DNA from: Streptomyces sp. NBC_00569
Lineage (GTDB): Bacteria; Actinomycetota; Actinomycetes; Streptomycetales; Streptomycetaceae
DNA length: 64,000 nucleotides
NCBI RefSeq assembly: GCF_036345255.1
Contig: NZ_CP107783.1
Span: 8,053,001-8,117,000, forward strand
Direction: 5' to 3'
Position numbers and translations under genes: made by a program
The notes under the pieces: generated by a model
Seen by the model: the letters and a program-made list of their open reading frames with translations, nothing else
Told to the model about the DNA's origin: nothing
Database searches by the model: none
In this document: one piece after another, positions 41,375-50,657 of the stretch
Layout: each line of letters begins with the position of its first letter
Numbering within the stretch: position 1 is the first letter of the stretch

Positions 41375-42142
41375 ATGACTTCATCCCAGCTCCCGGAGCT
41401 CTCCGGCAAGGTCGCCCTCGTCACCGGCGGAAGCCGCGGCATCGGCCACGGCATCGCCGAGGCATTCGTCGCGCGCGGCGACCGCGTGTGCATCACCGGC
41501 CGTGGCGAGGACGCGCTCAAGGAGGCCGTCGAGGCCCTCGGCTCCGACCGCGTCATCTACGTGGCCGGCAAGGCCCACGACGAGGCGCACCAGGCCGCCG
41601 CCGTCGAGCGCACCATGGAGGCGTTCGGCCGCGTCGACTACCTGGTCAACAACGCCGGTACGAACCCGGTGTTCGGCCCGATGGCCGAGCTCGACCTGAG
41701 CGTGGCCCGCAAGGTCTACGAGACCAACGTGGTCTCCGCGCTCGGTTTCGCCCAGCAGACGTGGAAGGCGTGGCAGGGCGAGAACGGCGGGGCGATCGTC
41801 AACATCGCCTCCGTCGCGGGTCTCGCCCCGTCCCCGTTCATCGGCGCGTACGGCATGAGCAAGGCGGCGATGATCAACCTGACCGTCCAGCTCGCGCACG
41901 AGTTCGCGCCCAAGGTGCGGGTCAACGCGATCGCCCCGGCGGTCGTGAAGACCAAGTTCGCGACGGCTCTCTACGAGGGCCGGGAGGCCGAGGCCGCGGC
42001 CGCATACCCGCTGGCCCGGCTCGGCGTGCCCGAGGACATCGGCGGCGCCGCCGCCTTCCTGACCTCGCAGCAGTCCGACTGGATCACCGGTCAGACCCTC
42101 GTGGTCGACGGCGGAATTTTCCTCAATGCGGGCGTCAGCTGA
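41375..42142 (+). CDS. Short-chain dehydrogenase/reductase, FabG-like
   Basis: A 255-aa SDR with VTGGSRGIGHGI near 15-26, NNAGTNPVFGP near 91, the catalytic tract NIASVAGLAPSPFIGAYGMS with YGMSKAA near 157, and VVDGGIFLNAGVS at the end. It is clearly paralogous to the preceding gene and separated from it by 18 bases with a weak GGGGGGAAA ribosome site. It is probably a second reductase of the same lipid or ketone pathway. A strong hairpin downstream (42220-42259) probably ends the operon. Confidence 0.88.
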   Translation: MTSSQLPELSGKVALVTGGSRGIGHGIAEAFVARGDRVCITGRGEDALKEAVEALGSDRVIYVAGKAHDEAHQAAAVERTMEAFGRVDYLVNNAGTNPVFGPMAELDLSVARKVYETNVVSALGFAQQTWKAWQGENGGAIVNIASVAGLAPSPFIGAYGMSKAAMINLTVQLAHEFAPKVRVNAIAPAVVKTKFATALYEGREAEAAAAYPLARLGVPEDIGGAAAFLTSQQSDWITGQTLVVDGGIFLNAGVS

Positions 42143-42219
42143 CAAAGCCTCCGCGAGGCTGAATCGGACCAAGTTCGCTTAACTGAAGTTCCCCGCGTAC
42201 GTCGCGTACGTGCGCATCA

Positions 42220-42259
42220 AGTGCCCCGTCGGAGTGCCTCGTTGGCCCGGCGGGGCACT
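42220..42259 (+). terminator. Terminator-like hairpin after the SDR pair
   Basis: AGTGCCCCGTCGG (42220-42232) pairs with CCGGCGGGGCACT (42247-42259) over 13 bp with one G-U pair and a 14-base loop. It lies between the second SDR and the lipoprotein gene, so read-through would also pass through the 5' leader of the latter. Confidence 0.65.
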
Positions 42260-42307
42260 GCGGTATGGTCTGCCGACCTGTGGCATGGCCGATCGAGGAG
42301 CGCGCGC

Positions 42308-43888
42308 GTGTTCAACCGGATCCAGGGCCCCCGTCAACTGGCGGCGATAACGTGCATATCGCTTCTTGCCGGATGCGGACTGATGTCGTCCGGAGAGTCC
42401 GACGACACCGAGCCCATCGTCGTGGGAACCACCAGCGCGCCGAGCACCCTGGACCCGGCCGCGTCCTGGGACGGTTCCTGGGAGCTGTTCAGGAACGTCT
42501 ACCAGACCCTCGTCAGCTTCCCCTCCGGCGCCTCCGAGCCGAAGCCCGACGCCGCCGAGCGCTGCGAGTTCACCGACCCCTCCAACAGCGTCTACCACTG
42601 CAAGCTGCGCGAGGGCATGGCGTTCTCGAACGGCGACAAGCTCGACGCGGCGGCCGTCAAGTACTCCATCGACCGCATCAGCAGGATCGATGTCAAGGGC
42701 GGCCCCAAGGGGCTCCTCGGCAGCCTGAAGACGGTCGAGGTCAAGGGCGACCGTGACGTCACCTTCAAACTGAACAAGCCCGACGCGACCTTCCCCTTCG
42801 TACTCGCGACACCGGCGATGTCCATCGTGGACCCCGCCGAGTACCCGGCCGACGCGGTCCGCGACGACGGCAAGATCGCCGGCTCCGGGCCGTACGCGCT
42901 CGACGCGTACACCGACGGCGACAAGGCGGAGCTCGTCAAGAACGACCACTACGACGGGTTCGCCGAGCGCAAGAACAGCGCCGTCACCATCCGCTACTTC
43001 AAGGACTCCGCCTCGATGGTCGGCGCCCTGCGCGCCAAGAAGATCGACGCCACGTACCGCGGGCTCGCCGCGTCGGACGTCGTGGGGCTCCAGGGCAAGC
43101 AGGCCAAGGACGGCATCCAGCTCGTCGAGGGCGCGGGCATGGAGATCAGCTACCTGGTGTTCAACCCCAAGGATCCCTGGGCGCGCAAGTCCGCCGTCCG
43201 CAAGGCCGTCGCCCAGGTCGTCGACCGCGGCGCGATCGCCCACAAGATCTACCAGGACACCGTCGAACCGCTCTACTCGATGGTCCCGAGGGGCCTGACC
43301 GGGCACACCACCGGCTTCTTCGACGACTTCGGCGACCCGAACGCGGCCAAGGCCAAGGCCATCCTCGCTCAGGCGGGCATCACGGACCGGGTCCCGCTCA
43401 CCCTCTGGTACACCACCGACCGCTACGGGTCCGCGACCGGCGCCGAGTTCACCGAGCTCAAGCGACAGCTGGACGCGTCCGGACTGTTCGAGGTCACGGT
43501 CAAGGGACGCCCCTGGAAGACGTTCGAGGCCGGATACCGCAAGGGCGAGTACCCCGTCTTCGGACGCGGCTGGTTCCCCGACTTCCCGGACGCGGACAAC
43601 TTCATCGCGCCCTTCGTCGGCCAGCAGAACGCACTCGGAACGCCCTACGCGTCCAAGGAGATCACCGACGATCTGCTGCCGCAGTCGCGCCGCGAGAGCG
43701 ACCGCGCCGCCGTGGTGGGCCAGTTCAAGCGCGCCCAGCAGATACTCGTCGACGACGCCCGGCTGCTGCCGCTGTGGCAGGGCAAGCAGTACATCGCGGC
43801 CAGCGGGGAGATCTCGGGCGGCGAGCGGGCCCTCGACCCGTCGACGATCATGATGATGTGGGAGCTGCAGCGCAAGACCAGCTGGTAG
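42308..43888 (+). CDS. Peptide/oligopeptide ABC transporter substrate-binding lipoprotein
   Basis: A 526-aa exported lipoprotein of SBP family 5. The signal ends in a lipobox SLLAGC with the modified Cys at 23. Family landmarks are LDPAASWDGSWELFRNVYQT near 49, VYHCKLREGMAFSNGDKLDA near 92, and the late FGRGWFPDFPDADNFI near 420. GTG 42308 gives a normal signal peptide; the ORF open to 42221 covers the terminator hairpin and is not coding. No permease or ATPase genes follow, so it is an orphan binding protein here. Confidence 0.9.
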   Translation: MFNRIQGPRQLAAITCISLLAGCGLMSSGESDDTEPIVVGTTSAPSTLDPAASWDGSWELFRNVYQTLVSFPSGASEPKPDAAERCEFTDPSNSVYHCKLREGMAFSNGDKLDAAAVKYSIDRISRIDVKGGPKGLLGSLKTVEVKGDRDVTFKLNKPDATFPFVLATPAMSIVDPAEYPADAVRDDGKIAGSGPYALDAYTDGDKAELVKNDHYDGFAERKNSAVTIRYFKDSASMVGALRAKKIDATYRGLAASDVVGLQGKQAKDGIQLVEGAGMEISYLVFNPKDPWARKSAVRKAVAQVVDRGAIAHKIYQDTVEPLYSMVPRGLTGHTTGFFDDFGDPNAAKAKAILAQAGITDRVPLTLWYTTDRYGSATGAEFTELKRQLDASGLFEVTVKGRPWKTFEAGYRKGEYPVFGRGWFPDFPDADNFIAPFVGQQNALGTPYASKEITDDLLPQSRRESDRAAVVGQFKRAQQILVDDARLLPLWQGKQYIAASGEISGGERALDPSTIMMMWELQRKTSW

Positions 43889-43993
43889 GCGGTCCGCCGG
43901 GGCCCGTTGTCAGTGGCCGCGGGTAGGTTCTGGGGTGTGCAGCGGCCGTGCCTCGTACGGCCGTGAAGTGACCGTACCCCGGAGGTTGTTGAC

Positions 43994-44677
43994 GTGACCG
44001 ACACCGCGATGCTGCCCGAGTCCTGGCGCGGCGTCCTCGGCGAGGAGCTGCAGAAGCCCTACTTCAAGGAGCTCACCGAGTTCGTCGAGGAGGAGCGCGC
44101 GAAGGGTCCCGTCTACCCGCCGCGCGAGGAGGTCTTCGCGGCGCTCGACGCGACCCCGTACGACCGGGTCAAGGTCCTTGTCCTCGGCCAGGACCCGTAC
44201 CACGGGGAGGGGCAGGGGCACGGTCTGTGCTTCTCCGTGCGGCCCGGCGTGAAGACGCCGCCCTCCCTGCGGAACATCTACAAGGAGATGAAGGAGGAGC
44301 TCGGCCACCCGGTCCCGGACAACGGGTATCTGATGCCGTGGGCCGAGCAGGGCGTCCTCCTGCTGAACGCGGTGCTCACGGTGCGGGCCGGCGAGGCCAA
44401 TTCGCACAAGGGCAAGGGCTGGGAGAAGTTCACCGACGCGGTGATCCGCGCGGTGGCGGACCGGCCGGACCCGGCCGTGTTCGTCCTGTGGGGGAACTAC
44501 GCGCAGAAGAAGCTCCCCCTCATCGACGAGGAGCGCCACGTCGTCGTGAAGGGCGCGCATCCCTCGCCGCTCTCCGCGAAGAAGTTCTTCGGCTCGCATC
44601 CCTTCACGCAGATCGACAAGGCGGTGGCCGCACAGGGTCACACGCCGATCGACTGGCGGATTCCGAACCTGGGCTGA
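43994..44677 (+). CDS. ung: Uracil-DNA glycosylase
   Basis: A 227-aa family 1 UDG. The catalytic motif GQDPYHGEGQGHGLCFSV is at 65-82 (Asp67 activates water), the uracil-binding VFVLWGNYAQKK is near 157, and the DNA-contact loop GAHPSPLSAKKFFG is near 186. It excises uracil arising from cytosine deamination, important in a GC-rich genome. The GTG start is preceded by GGAGG about 8 bases upstream. Confidence 0.95.
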   Translation: MTDTAMLPESWRGVLGEELQKPYFKELTEFVEEERAKGPVYPPREEVFAALDATPYDRVKVLVLGQDPYHGEGQGHGLCFSVRPGVKTPPSLRNIYKEMKEELGHPVPDNGYLMPWAEQGVLLLNAVLTVRAGEANSHKGKGWEKFTDAVIRAVADRPDPAVFVLWGNYAQKKLPLIDEERHVVVKGAHPSPLSAKKFFGSHPFTQIDKAVAAQGHTPIDWRIPNLG

Positions 44678-44691
44678 CGCCCCGGGTGTTT

Positions 44692-44747
44692 GTCCCTCCG
44701 GGCGCGTGCGGCTCCGCGTGCGGTGACCGCCCGGCTCCCGGAGGGAC
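44692..44747 (+). terminator. Terminator-like hairpin after ung
   Basis: GTCCCTCCGGG (44692-44702) pairs perfectly with CCCGGAGGGAC (44737-44747), an 11-bp stem with a long GC-rich loop. A second copy of CCGGAGGGACCCC follows near 44756-44768, so an alternative pairing is possible. Confidence 0.6.
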
Positions 44748-44858
44748 CCCGGCCCCCGGAGGGACCCCCGCCCGCGCCTGACCGGGATTGTCGGCTACTG
44801 CCTATAGCGTCGGAATTGTTATCAGCTTGGACGATCGGCATACGAGCGTGGAGGACCT

Positions 44859-45410
44859 GTGGCTGAGCAGCGGGAGCAGGCGGCGGACGACGCCATGATG
44901 ACCCGGATCGGGCAGGTGGTCATGCTCCATCACGCCGGTGACCGCGAGGAGGCCAGGGACCGGTACCTCGGCCTGTGGGCGGAGATCGGTGAGGACGGCG
45001 ACCCCCTCCACCGCTGCACGCTCGCGCACTACATGGCGGACGCCCAGGACGACCCGGACCACGAGCTGGCGTGGGACCTGCGGGCCCTGTCCGCCGCCGA
45101 GGGCCTGACGGAGGCGAGGCTCGCGCTCCATGAGCAGTCGCTCGCGCTCCGCGCCCTCTACCCCTCGCTGCATCTCAACCTGGCGGCGGACTATGTGAAG
45201 CTCGGCCGCTCCGAAGCGGCCCGCAGCCATCTGACGCAGGCGCGCGCCGTGGTGGGCGCGCTCGGGGACGACGGTTACGGGGACGGCGTACGGGCGGCCA
45301 TCGCCCGCCTGGAAACGCGGGTCGCGGCGATGCCGCCCGGCCGGGACGAGGGCGCGGGCCGCGGTTCCGCCGGGGGCGAGCCGCTGGGGCCGCCCAGACG
45401 GAGTTCGTAG
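44859..45410 (+). CDS. Hypothetical TPR-like helical protein, 183 aa
   Basis: The translation is helical and built of two or three degenerate repeat-like helix pairs: QVVMLHHAGDREEARDRYLG near 19, HYMADAQDDPDHELAWDLRA near 57, HLNLAADYVKLGRSEAARSH near 104. These resemble tetratricopeptide repeats, which mediate protein contacts. The C-terminal 25 residues are Gly/Arg-rich. GTG 44859 has GGAGG upstream, and a TATAGC (44803-44808) may be its -10. I do not recognise a characterised family. Confidence 0.75.
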   Translation: MAEQREQAADDAMMTRIGQVVMLHHAGDREEARDRYLGLWAEIGEDGDPLHRCTLAHYMADAQDDPDHELAWDLRALSAAEGLTEARLALHEQSLALRALYPSLHLNLAADYVKLGRSEAARSHLTQARAVVGALGDDGYGDGVRAAIARLETRVAAMPPGRDEGAGRGSAGGEPLGPPRRSS

Positions 45411-45509
45411 CCGGACATCCCTTCACCGGCCCGTGCTCGATGTGCCGCCCACCGCGCCTCGCCGCCCGCCGCCCCTCGTCGTTCGTCACCCCTCACTTTC
45501 CGCCCGGCC

Positions 45510-45977
45510 TCACCGTCCGTACGTCTCCCGGCAGATGCGGGCCTCGGGGCTGTCCGGGTTCCACTTGCCGTACTGCTTGCCCAGGGCGCACACATCGCCC
45601 GGGACGCCCGGTGCCGCGGGGGCGGCCGTGTGCGGGTGGCGCGGAGGAGGTGCTGCCGGGCGTGCCGCGTGGCCGGGGCCCGGCCGGTGCGGGGCTTCGT
45701 GGCGTGGCGGCCGGGGCGGGCGCGGCGTACGGGTCGGCTCGGGTGAGGGCGAGTGGGCCGGTGGCGTGCGGCCCATCCTGTCCAGCGCCTCCCGTACCGG
45801 CGCCTGCACGACCTGGGGGTCCGCCCGGCCGTCGGGGCGGGGCGCCGCAGGAACGGCCGGGGTGCTGGGGGACGCGGCCGGAGGCTCCGGCTGCCGTACG
45901 CTCACGCAACCGGACACCGCGGCGGCCGTGGCCGCCACCGTGAGCAGAAGCGCTGCTGAGGTCGTCGATCGATGCAC
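45510..45977 (-). CDS. Proline-rich putative lipoprotein
   Basis: A 155-aa exported protein. The signal MHRSTTSAALLLTVAATAAA is followed by lipobox AVSGC (Cys about 24). The middle 90 residues are Pro/Ala/His/Arg-rich and probably unstructured or wall-spanning. A small C-terminal part VCALGKQYGKWNPDSPEARI then CRETYGR contains two Cys that could pair. The GTG start is at 45977. This C-terminal motif recurs in Streptomyces secreted proteins by my recollection; function unknown. Confidence 0.72.
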   Translation of the reverse strand: MHRSTTSAALLLTVAATAAAVSGCVSVRQPEPPAASPSTPAVPAAPRPDGRADPQVVQAPVREALDRMGRTPPAHSPSPEPTRTPRPPRPPRHEAPHRPGPGHAARPAAPPPRHPHTAAPAAPGVPGDVCALGKQYGKWNPDSPEARICRETYGR

Positions 45978-46053
45978 CCGCGCAACTCTGTCGGGTACGG
46001 ACCCTCGCGGCGGGCCCGTCGGCGGATGATGCCCCGCACGGGTGACGCGCAGG

Positions 46054-46668
46054 TCAGGACGGGGACGCGTCGAGCATCCCGCGCAGCAGTTCCCCGAACC
46101 CCGCCCGCAGTTCCGCCAGGTCCGGGACCGACGCGTGGAACGCCCCGGCCACGCACGAGAACATGATCCCCTCGGACCAGGCCACCAGCGACAGCGTGTG
46201 CCGCTCCGGATCCCGCGACCCAGCGGCCCGCAGCAGTGCGGTGAGCGGTTCGTGGAACAGCCGACCCGTCGCGTCGAAGAACGTCCGCAACTCCGGCCGC
46301 CGCGTCGCCTCCAGTGCCAACTCGTAACGGCAGAGCAGCAGTTGAGGGTGGTGGGTCAGATAGCGGTGCAGCGCGAGCGCCATGCCGTCGACGAGTGAGT
46401 GGATCCCGCCGGCCGGATCCGGCAGTTCGTCCACGGCGAGCACCCGCGACTCGCGCACGGCGAGGCGCCGCACCGTCGCCTCCAGGAGGGCGAGCCGGGT
46501 CCGCGCGTAGTTCGACGTCGACCCCTGCGGCAGACCTGCCGCCTCGTCGACGGCTCGGTGCGTCAGGCCACGCATCCCGCGCTCGGCGAGCAGGTCGAGC
46601 GCGGCGTCGGCGATGACTTCGGCGCGAGGTGCGCCGTTGGCGCCGGCGGCGCTGTTGCGAGGGGGCAT
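46054..46668 (-). CDS. TetR-family transcriptional regulator
   Basis: A 204-aa repressor. The helix-turn-helix is at 15-60 (EVIADAALDLLAERGMRGLT, HRAVDEAAGLPQGSTSNYAR). The C-terminal ligand domain is all-helical, with HRYLTHHPQLLLCRYELALE near 105. It is divergent from an FAD monooxygenase, and two palindromes between them (46689-46702 and 46718-46737) are probable operators. Regulator-monooxygenase pairs of this kind usually sense the enzyme's aromatic substrate; the ligand here is unknown. Confidence 0.92.
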   Translation of the reverse strand: MPPRNSAAGANGAPRAEVIADAALDLLAERGMRGLTHRAVDEAAGLPQGSTSNYARTRLALLEATVRRLAVRESRVLAVDELPDPAGGIHSLVDGMALALHRYLTHHPQLLLCRYELALEATRRPELRTFFDATGRLFHEPLTALLRAAGSRDPERHTLSLVAWSEGIMFSCVAGAFHASVPDLAELRAGFGELLRGMLDASPS

Positions 46669-46688
46669 GGTCCCAACCTACCGCCGGA

Positions 46689-46737
46689 ACTACAGATGTA
46701 GTACGTTCACAGCCTGGCTTACTACAGGTGTAGTAAG
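46689..46737. promoter_or_regulatory. Two TetR operator palindromes
   Basis: ACTACA-GA-TGTAGT (46689-46702) and CTTACTACA-GG-TGTAGTAAG (46718-46737) share the core CTACAnnTGTAG and are centred 32 bases apart, about three helical turns. They fill the 117-base space between the divergent tetR and monooxygenase genes. Confidence 0.8.
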
Positions 46738-46785
46738 TCTTGACGGGTCGAACCGGGCGTTGTGAGACGTGAGGAGCGCGAAGCC

Positions 46786-48096
46786 ATGACTGCCGAACCG
46801 GGGGAATCAGCGGTTCCCGAGCAACTGACCGACTCGACGGGCTCGACGGGAAAGACGCCGGCGCGACCGGAAGCACGTACCGCCGGCGGCCGCGGGCGGC
46901 GGCCCCGCGCGGTCGTCGTGGGCGGCGGCATCGGAGGCCTCACCGCCGCCGTGGCGCTCGACCTGCGCGGCTGGCACGTCACCGTCCTCGAGCGGGCCGC
47001 CGGGCTGAAGTCCGTCGGTTCCGGGATCTCCCTCGCCCCGAACGCGCAGCGGGCCCTGGACGTCATCGGCCTGGGGGAGGAGATCCGGTCCCTCGCCGCA
47101 TGGGAGGGCGAGGGCGGCCTGCGCACTCCCGGCGGCCGCTGGCTCTCGCGCTCCGACGCGGAGGCTGCCGCCGAGCGCTTCGGCGGCTCCCTCGTGCTCC
47201 TCCACCGCGCGACCCTGATCGACAAGCTGGCGTCCCGGCTCCCCGACGGAGTCGTCCACACAGCGTCCGCCGCGGCCCTAGCCGACCCCGGCGTCGCAGG
47301 CGACCCGGCCCGCCCCGCCCGGGTGACCACCCCGGACGGCGCATTCGAGGCCGAACTCGTCGTCGGCGCCGACGGCATCAGGTCCGCCGTGCGCACGGCG
47401 CTCTTCCCCACCCACCCGGGCGCGGTCTACGCAGGCTTCACCACCTGGCGCCTCCTCGTCCCGCCCCTCGGCAGGCCCTTCGCCCAGCACGAGACCTGGG
47501 GACGCGGCCGCATCTGGGGCACGCACCCCTTCGCGGACGGCACGGTCTACGCCTACGGCGCCGCCGTCGCACCCCCCGGCGAACACGCGCCCGACGGCGA
47601 GAAGGCCGCGCTCCTGCGCCGCTTCGGCGACTGGCACGACCCGATCCCGGCCATCATCGACGCGGCCGCGCCCGAGGTGATCCTGCGCCATGACGTCCAC
47701 CACATCGCCGAACCCCTGCCGGCCTTCCACCGCGGCCGGGTCGCCCTCCTCGGCGACGCGGCCCACGCCATGCCCCCGACCCTCGGCCAGGGCGGCAACC
47801 AGGCCATCGAGGACGCCGTCGTGCTCGCCCACCACGCGGACCCGGCGCAGCCCGACGCCCTGGGCCTCGCCGCGTACACCGCCGCGCGCAGGCCGCGTAC
47901 GACCGCCGTCGCCCGCAAGGCCGTCGCGGTCGGCCGGGTGAACATGCTCAGCAACCGGCCCGCCATGGCGCTGCGCAACACCCTCATCGCCGCACTCGAC
48001 AGGACCGGACCCGCCGTCATGCTGCGCGGTTTCGACGAGATCGCGGACTGGCGGCCCCCGCAGCGGCCGTATGCTGCCCAGACACAGAGGGTCTAG
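46786..48096 (+). CDS. FAD-dependent monooxygenase
   Basis: A 436-aa group A flavin hydroxylase. The FAD glycine motif VVVGGGIGGLTAAVAL is near residue 45, the DG motif VVGADGIRSAVR near 195, and the GD motif VALLGDAAHAMPPTLGQGGN near 316. Relatives hydroxylate aromatic compounds such as salicylate, or tailor antibiotics. ATG 46786 follows GAGGAG by 11 bases. It is presumably repressed by the divergent TetR through the paired palindromes. The substrate cannot be inferred from context. Confidence 0.9.
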   Translation: MTAEPGESAVPEQLTDSTGSTGKTPARPEARTAGGRGRRPRAVVVGGGIGGLTAAVALDLRGWHVTVLERAAGLKSVGSGISLAPNAQRALDVIGLGEEIRSLAAWEGEGGLRTPGGRWLSRSDAEAAAERFGGSLVLLHRATLIDKLASRLPDGVVHTASAAALADPGVAGDPARPARVTTPDGAFEAELVVGADGIRSAVRTALFPTHPGAVYAGFTTWRLLVPPLGRPFAQHETWGRGRIWGTHPFADGTVYAYGAAVAPPGEHAPDGEKAALLRRFGDWHDPIPAIIDAAAPEVILRHDVHHIAEPLPAFHRGRVALLGDAAHAMPPTLGQGGNQAIEDAVVLAHHADPAQPDALGLAAYTAARRPRTTAVARKAVAVGRVNMLSNRPAMALRNTLIAALDRTGPAVMLRGFDEIADWRPPQRPYAAQTQRV

Positions 48097-48133
48097 CCGG
48101 GCACTGACGGCCCGGGGCGAGGGGAAGACGGAC

Positions 48134-49039
48134 GTGAAGGTCGGCTGCATCGGACTCGGCGACATAGCGCAGAAGGCGTATCTGCCGGTGCTCACCACCT
48201 TGCCGGGGGTCGAGCTGCACCTGCAGACCCGCACACCCGCGACGCTCCGGCGGGTCGGGGACACGCACCACATCCCCGCCGAACACCGGCACACCGACCT
48301 GGACGCGCTGCTCGCGCAGGGGCTCGACGCGGCCTTCGTCCACGCGCCGACCGCCGTCCACCCCGAGATCGTGACACGGCTGCTCGAAGCGGGCGTCGCG
48401 ACCTACGTCGACAAGCCGCTCGCCTACGAGCTCGCCGACTCGCAGCGCCTCGTGCGGCTCGCCGAGGAGCGCGGGGTCAGCCTGACGGTGGGCTTCAACC
48501 GCCGTCACGCGCCCGGCTACACGCAGTGCGCCGAGCACCCCCGCGAGCTGATCCTGATGCAGAAGAACCGGATCGGGCTGCCCGAGGAGCCGCGCACGCT
48601 CGTCCTCGACGACTTCATCCACGTCGTGGACACCCTGCGCTACCTCGTGCCCGGTCCGATCGACGACGTGTCGGTGCGCGCCCGGGTCGAGAACGGCCTG
48701 CTGCACCACGTGGTGCTCCAGCTCGGTGGGGACGGGTTCACGGCGATCGGCGTCATGAACCGGCTCAGCGGCTCGACCGAGGAGATCCTCGAGGTCTCCG
48801 GGCAGGACACCAAGCGGCAGGTCGTCAACCTCGCCGAAGTCATCGACCACAAGGGTCAGCCGACGGTGCGCCGCCGCGGAGACTGGGTTCCGGTGGCCCG
48901 CCAGCGTGGCATCGAGCAGGTGGTGCTCGGCTTCCTCGACGGCGTGCGCGCGGGCAAGATCCTCAGCGCCAGGGACGCGCTGGAGACGCATCTCCTGTGC
49001 GAGCAGGTCGTACGTGAGGTGCAGCGGTTCGCCGCCTGA
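48134..49039 (+). CDS. Gfo/Idh/MocA family oxidoreductase
   Basis: A 301-aa NAD(P)-dependent oxidoreductase: KVGCIGLGDIAQKAYLPVL at the N-terminus (Rossmann), then AGVATYVDKPLAYELADSQR near 92, the EKP-type motif reading DKP, and GFNRRHAPGYTQC near 120. It is shorter than the usual 330-380 aa because the C-terminal half is compact. GTG 48134 is preferred because translation starts directly with the Rossmann strand. The last 77 bases overlap the convergent lnt gene. The substrate is probably a sugar or cyclitol derivative. Confidence 0.87.
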   Translation: MKVGCIGLGDIAQKAYLPVLTTLPGVELHLQTRTPATLRRVGDTHHIPAEHRHTDLDALLAQGLDAAFVHAPTAVHPEIVTRLLEAGVATYVDKPLAYELADSQRLVRLAEERGVSLTVGFNRRHAPGYTQCAEHPRELILMQKNRIGLPEEPRTLVLDDFIHVVDTLRYLVPGPIDDVSVRARVENGLLHHVVLQLGGDGFTAIGVMNRLSGSTEEILEVSGQDTKRQVVNLAEVIDHKGQPTVRRRGDWVPVARQRGIEQVVLGFLDGVRAGKILSARDALETHLLCEQVVREVQRFAA

Positions 49040-50657
49040 ACCGGCGGACGGCCTCCGCCGCGCCCAGCAGGGCGAGCACGGCGACGGCCGCGTGCACGGG
49101 CCAGTCGCCGAACCGTACGTAGAGGGTCGTGCCGTGCGCCGTGGGCACGTCGTAGACCCGGGCCGCGCTCGCCGACGTGCCGAGCCAGGGGCCGGTGCGT
49201 GAGCCGTCCGGGCCGTACACGGCCGACACCCCGGTCAGCGTCGCGTGCACCATGGGGCGGCCCGTCTCCGCGGCGCGCACGGCCGCGAGCGACGCGTGCT
49301 GCTCGGGCGCCCAGCTGTGCTGGAACGTCGACGTCGAGGACTGCGCGAGCAGCACCTGCGCCCCGTCGCGCGTGAGCCGCCGCGTCATGTCGGGGAACGC
49401 CGACTCGAAGCACACGAGCGGGCCGATCCGTAGGTCGCTGCCCCGCGAGGACCGCGCGTCCATCACGACCTGCCGGGCCCCTCTCACCCGGTCCTCGCCC
49501 GCTGCCTTGCCGACCGACGTGGCCCAGCCGAGCAGTGGGCGCGCCGGGATGTACTCACCGAAGGGGACGAGCCGCATCTTGTCGTAGCGCTGCCCCGTGA
49601 GACCGTCCGGGCCCACCAGGACCGAGCTCTTGAAGATGCCGGGGGCGCCGCCGGAGGAGACGCGCCGCGCGTCCACGTTCACCAGGACGTCCGCGCCGAC
49701 CTCGCGGGAGAGCGCCGCGATCCGGCGCGCGAGGTCCGGCCGCTGCGAGAAGTCGAAGCCGACGCTGCTCTCGCCCCAGACCACCAGGTCGACGCCCTTC
49801 CCGGCCAGGCCGCGCGTCAGCTGCTCCTCCCGGTCGAAGCGCTTCTCGCCGCTGTCGGCGCCGCCTATGGGGCCCGGCTGGACGACGGCGACCCTGACCT
49901 GGCCGTCCGGCTCGGGGCGTGGGGCCCAGGCCCAGGAGGCCGTCGTCACCGTGGCCGTCACCAGAAGCCCCGCCACCGCGGGCGTACGGGCGCCGCGCGC
50001 CACAAGGAGGAGCGTGACGGTGGTGTTGACCGCCACGACGAGCAGGCTGACCAGCCACACCCCGCCCACCGACGCGACGCGCAGGGCGGGCTGCACCTGC
50101 CACTGGCTCGACCCTATGAGTCCCCACGGGCCGCCCAGCCCCTGCCAGGATCTGATCAGTTCGACCATCAGCCACGCCGACGGCACCGCGACCAGGGCAG
50201 CGGCCGCCTGCCTGCGCGTGGGCGAACCGCCGAGCAGCCGCCGCACGAGTAGGCCCCAGGGCGCCCACAGCGCGCCGAGCAGCGCCGCGATCACCACCGT
50301 GAACACATGCAGACTCGGCAGCAGCCAGTTGTGCACCGCCAGCATGAATCCGAGTCCGCCGAGCCAGCCGTCGAGGGCCGCGCGGCCCGGTGTGCGAGCG
50401 GAGCGGGCAAGGAGCATCCATGGCACCAGAGCGACGTAGGCCAGCCACCACAGCGACGGCGCCGGGAACGCCAGGGCGGGCAGCGCGCCGGCGCTCACGG
50501 CGGCGACGCCACGCCACCAGGGGGACGCCGCGAGGCGGAGAGCAATGCCCTGCCACGACGCGGCGGGCGCCCTCCGCGCCATCGATGGCGCCGACGCCGG
50601 TGACGACTGCGTCGTACTCGACGAGCGCGACCGACCGTTCCCGCCCGACCCGTCCAT
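48963..50657 (-). CDS. lnt: Apolipoprotein N-acyltransferase
   Basis: A 564-aa integral membrane enzyme that adds the third acyl chain to lipoproteins. Six or more hydrophobic spans occupy about 45-230. The extracytoplasmic nitrilase-fold domain (about 245-515) has the triad Glu in VVWGESSVGF near 297, Lys in RYDKMRLVPFGEY near 360 and Cys in PLVCFESAFPD near 415. A basic tail follows the last span. ATG 50657 is the likely start, with an internal ATG 75 bases on possible. It overlaps the convergent oxidoreductase gene by 77 bases. Confidence 0.93.
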   Translation of the reverse strand: MDGSGGNGRSRSSSTTQSSPASAPSMARRAPAASWQGIALRLAASPWWRGVAAVSAGALPALAFPAPSLWWLAYVALVPWMLLARSARTPGRAALDGWLGGLGFMLAVHNWLLPSLHVFTVVIAALLGALWAPWGLLVRRLLGGSPTRRQAAAALVAVPSAWLMVELIRSWQGLGGPWGLIGSSQWQVQPALRVASVGGVWLVSLLVVAVNTTVTLLLVARGARTPAVAGLLVTATVTTASWAWAPRPEPDGQVRVAVVQPGPIGGADSGEKRFDREEQLTRGLAGKGVDLVVWGESSVGFDFSQRPDLARRIAALSREVGADVLVNVDARRVSSGGAPGIFKSSVLVGPDGLTGQRYDKMRLVPFGEYIPARPLLGWATSVGKAAGEDRVRGARQVVMDARSSRGSDLRIGPLVCFESAFPDMTRRLTRDGAQVLLAQSSTSTFQHSWAPEQHASLAAVRAAETGRPMVHATLTGVSAVYGPDGSRTGPWLGTSASAARVYDVPTAHGTTLYVRFGDWPVHAAVAVLALLGAAEAVRRFRRRTAAPHVRPARTGDASPARPWR

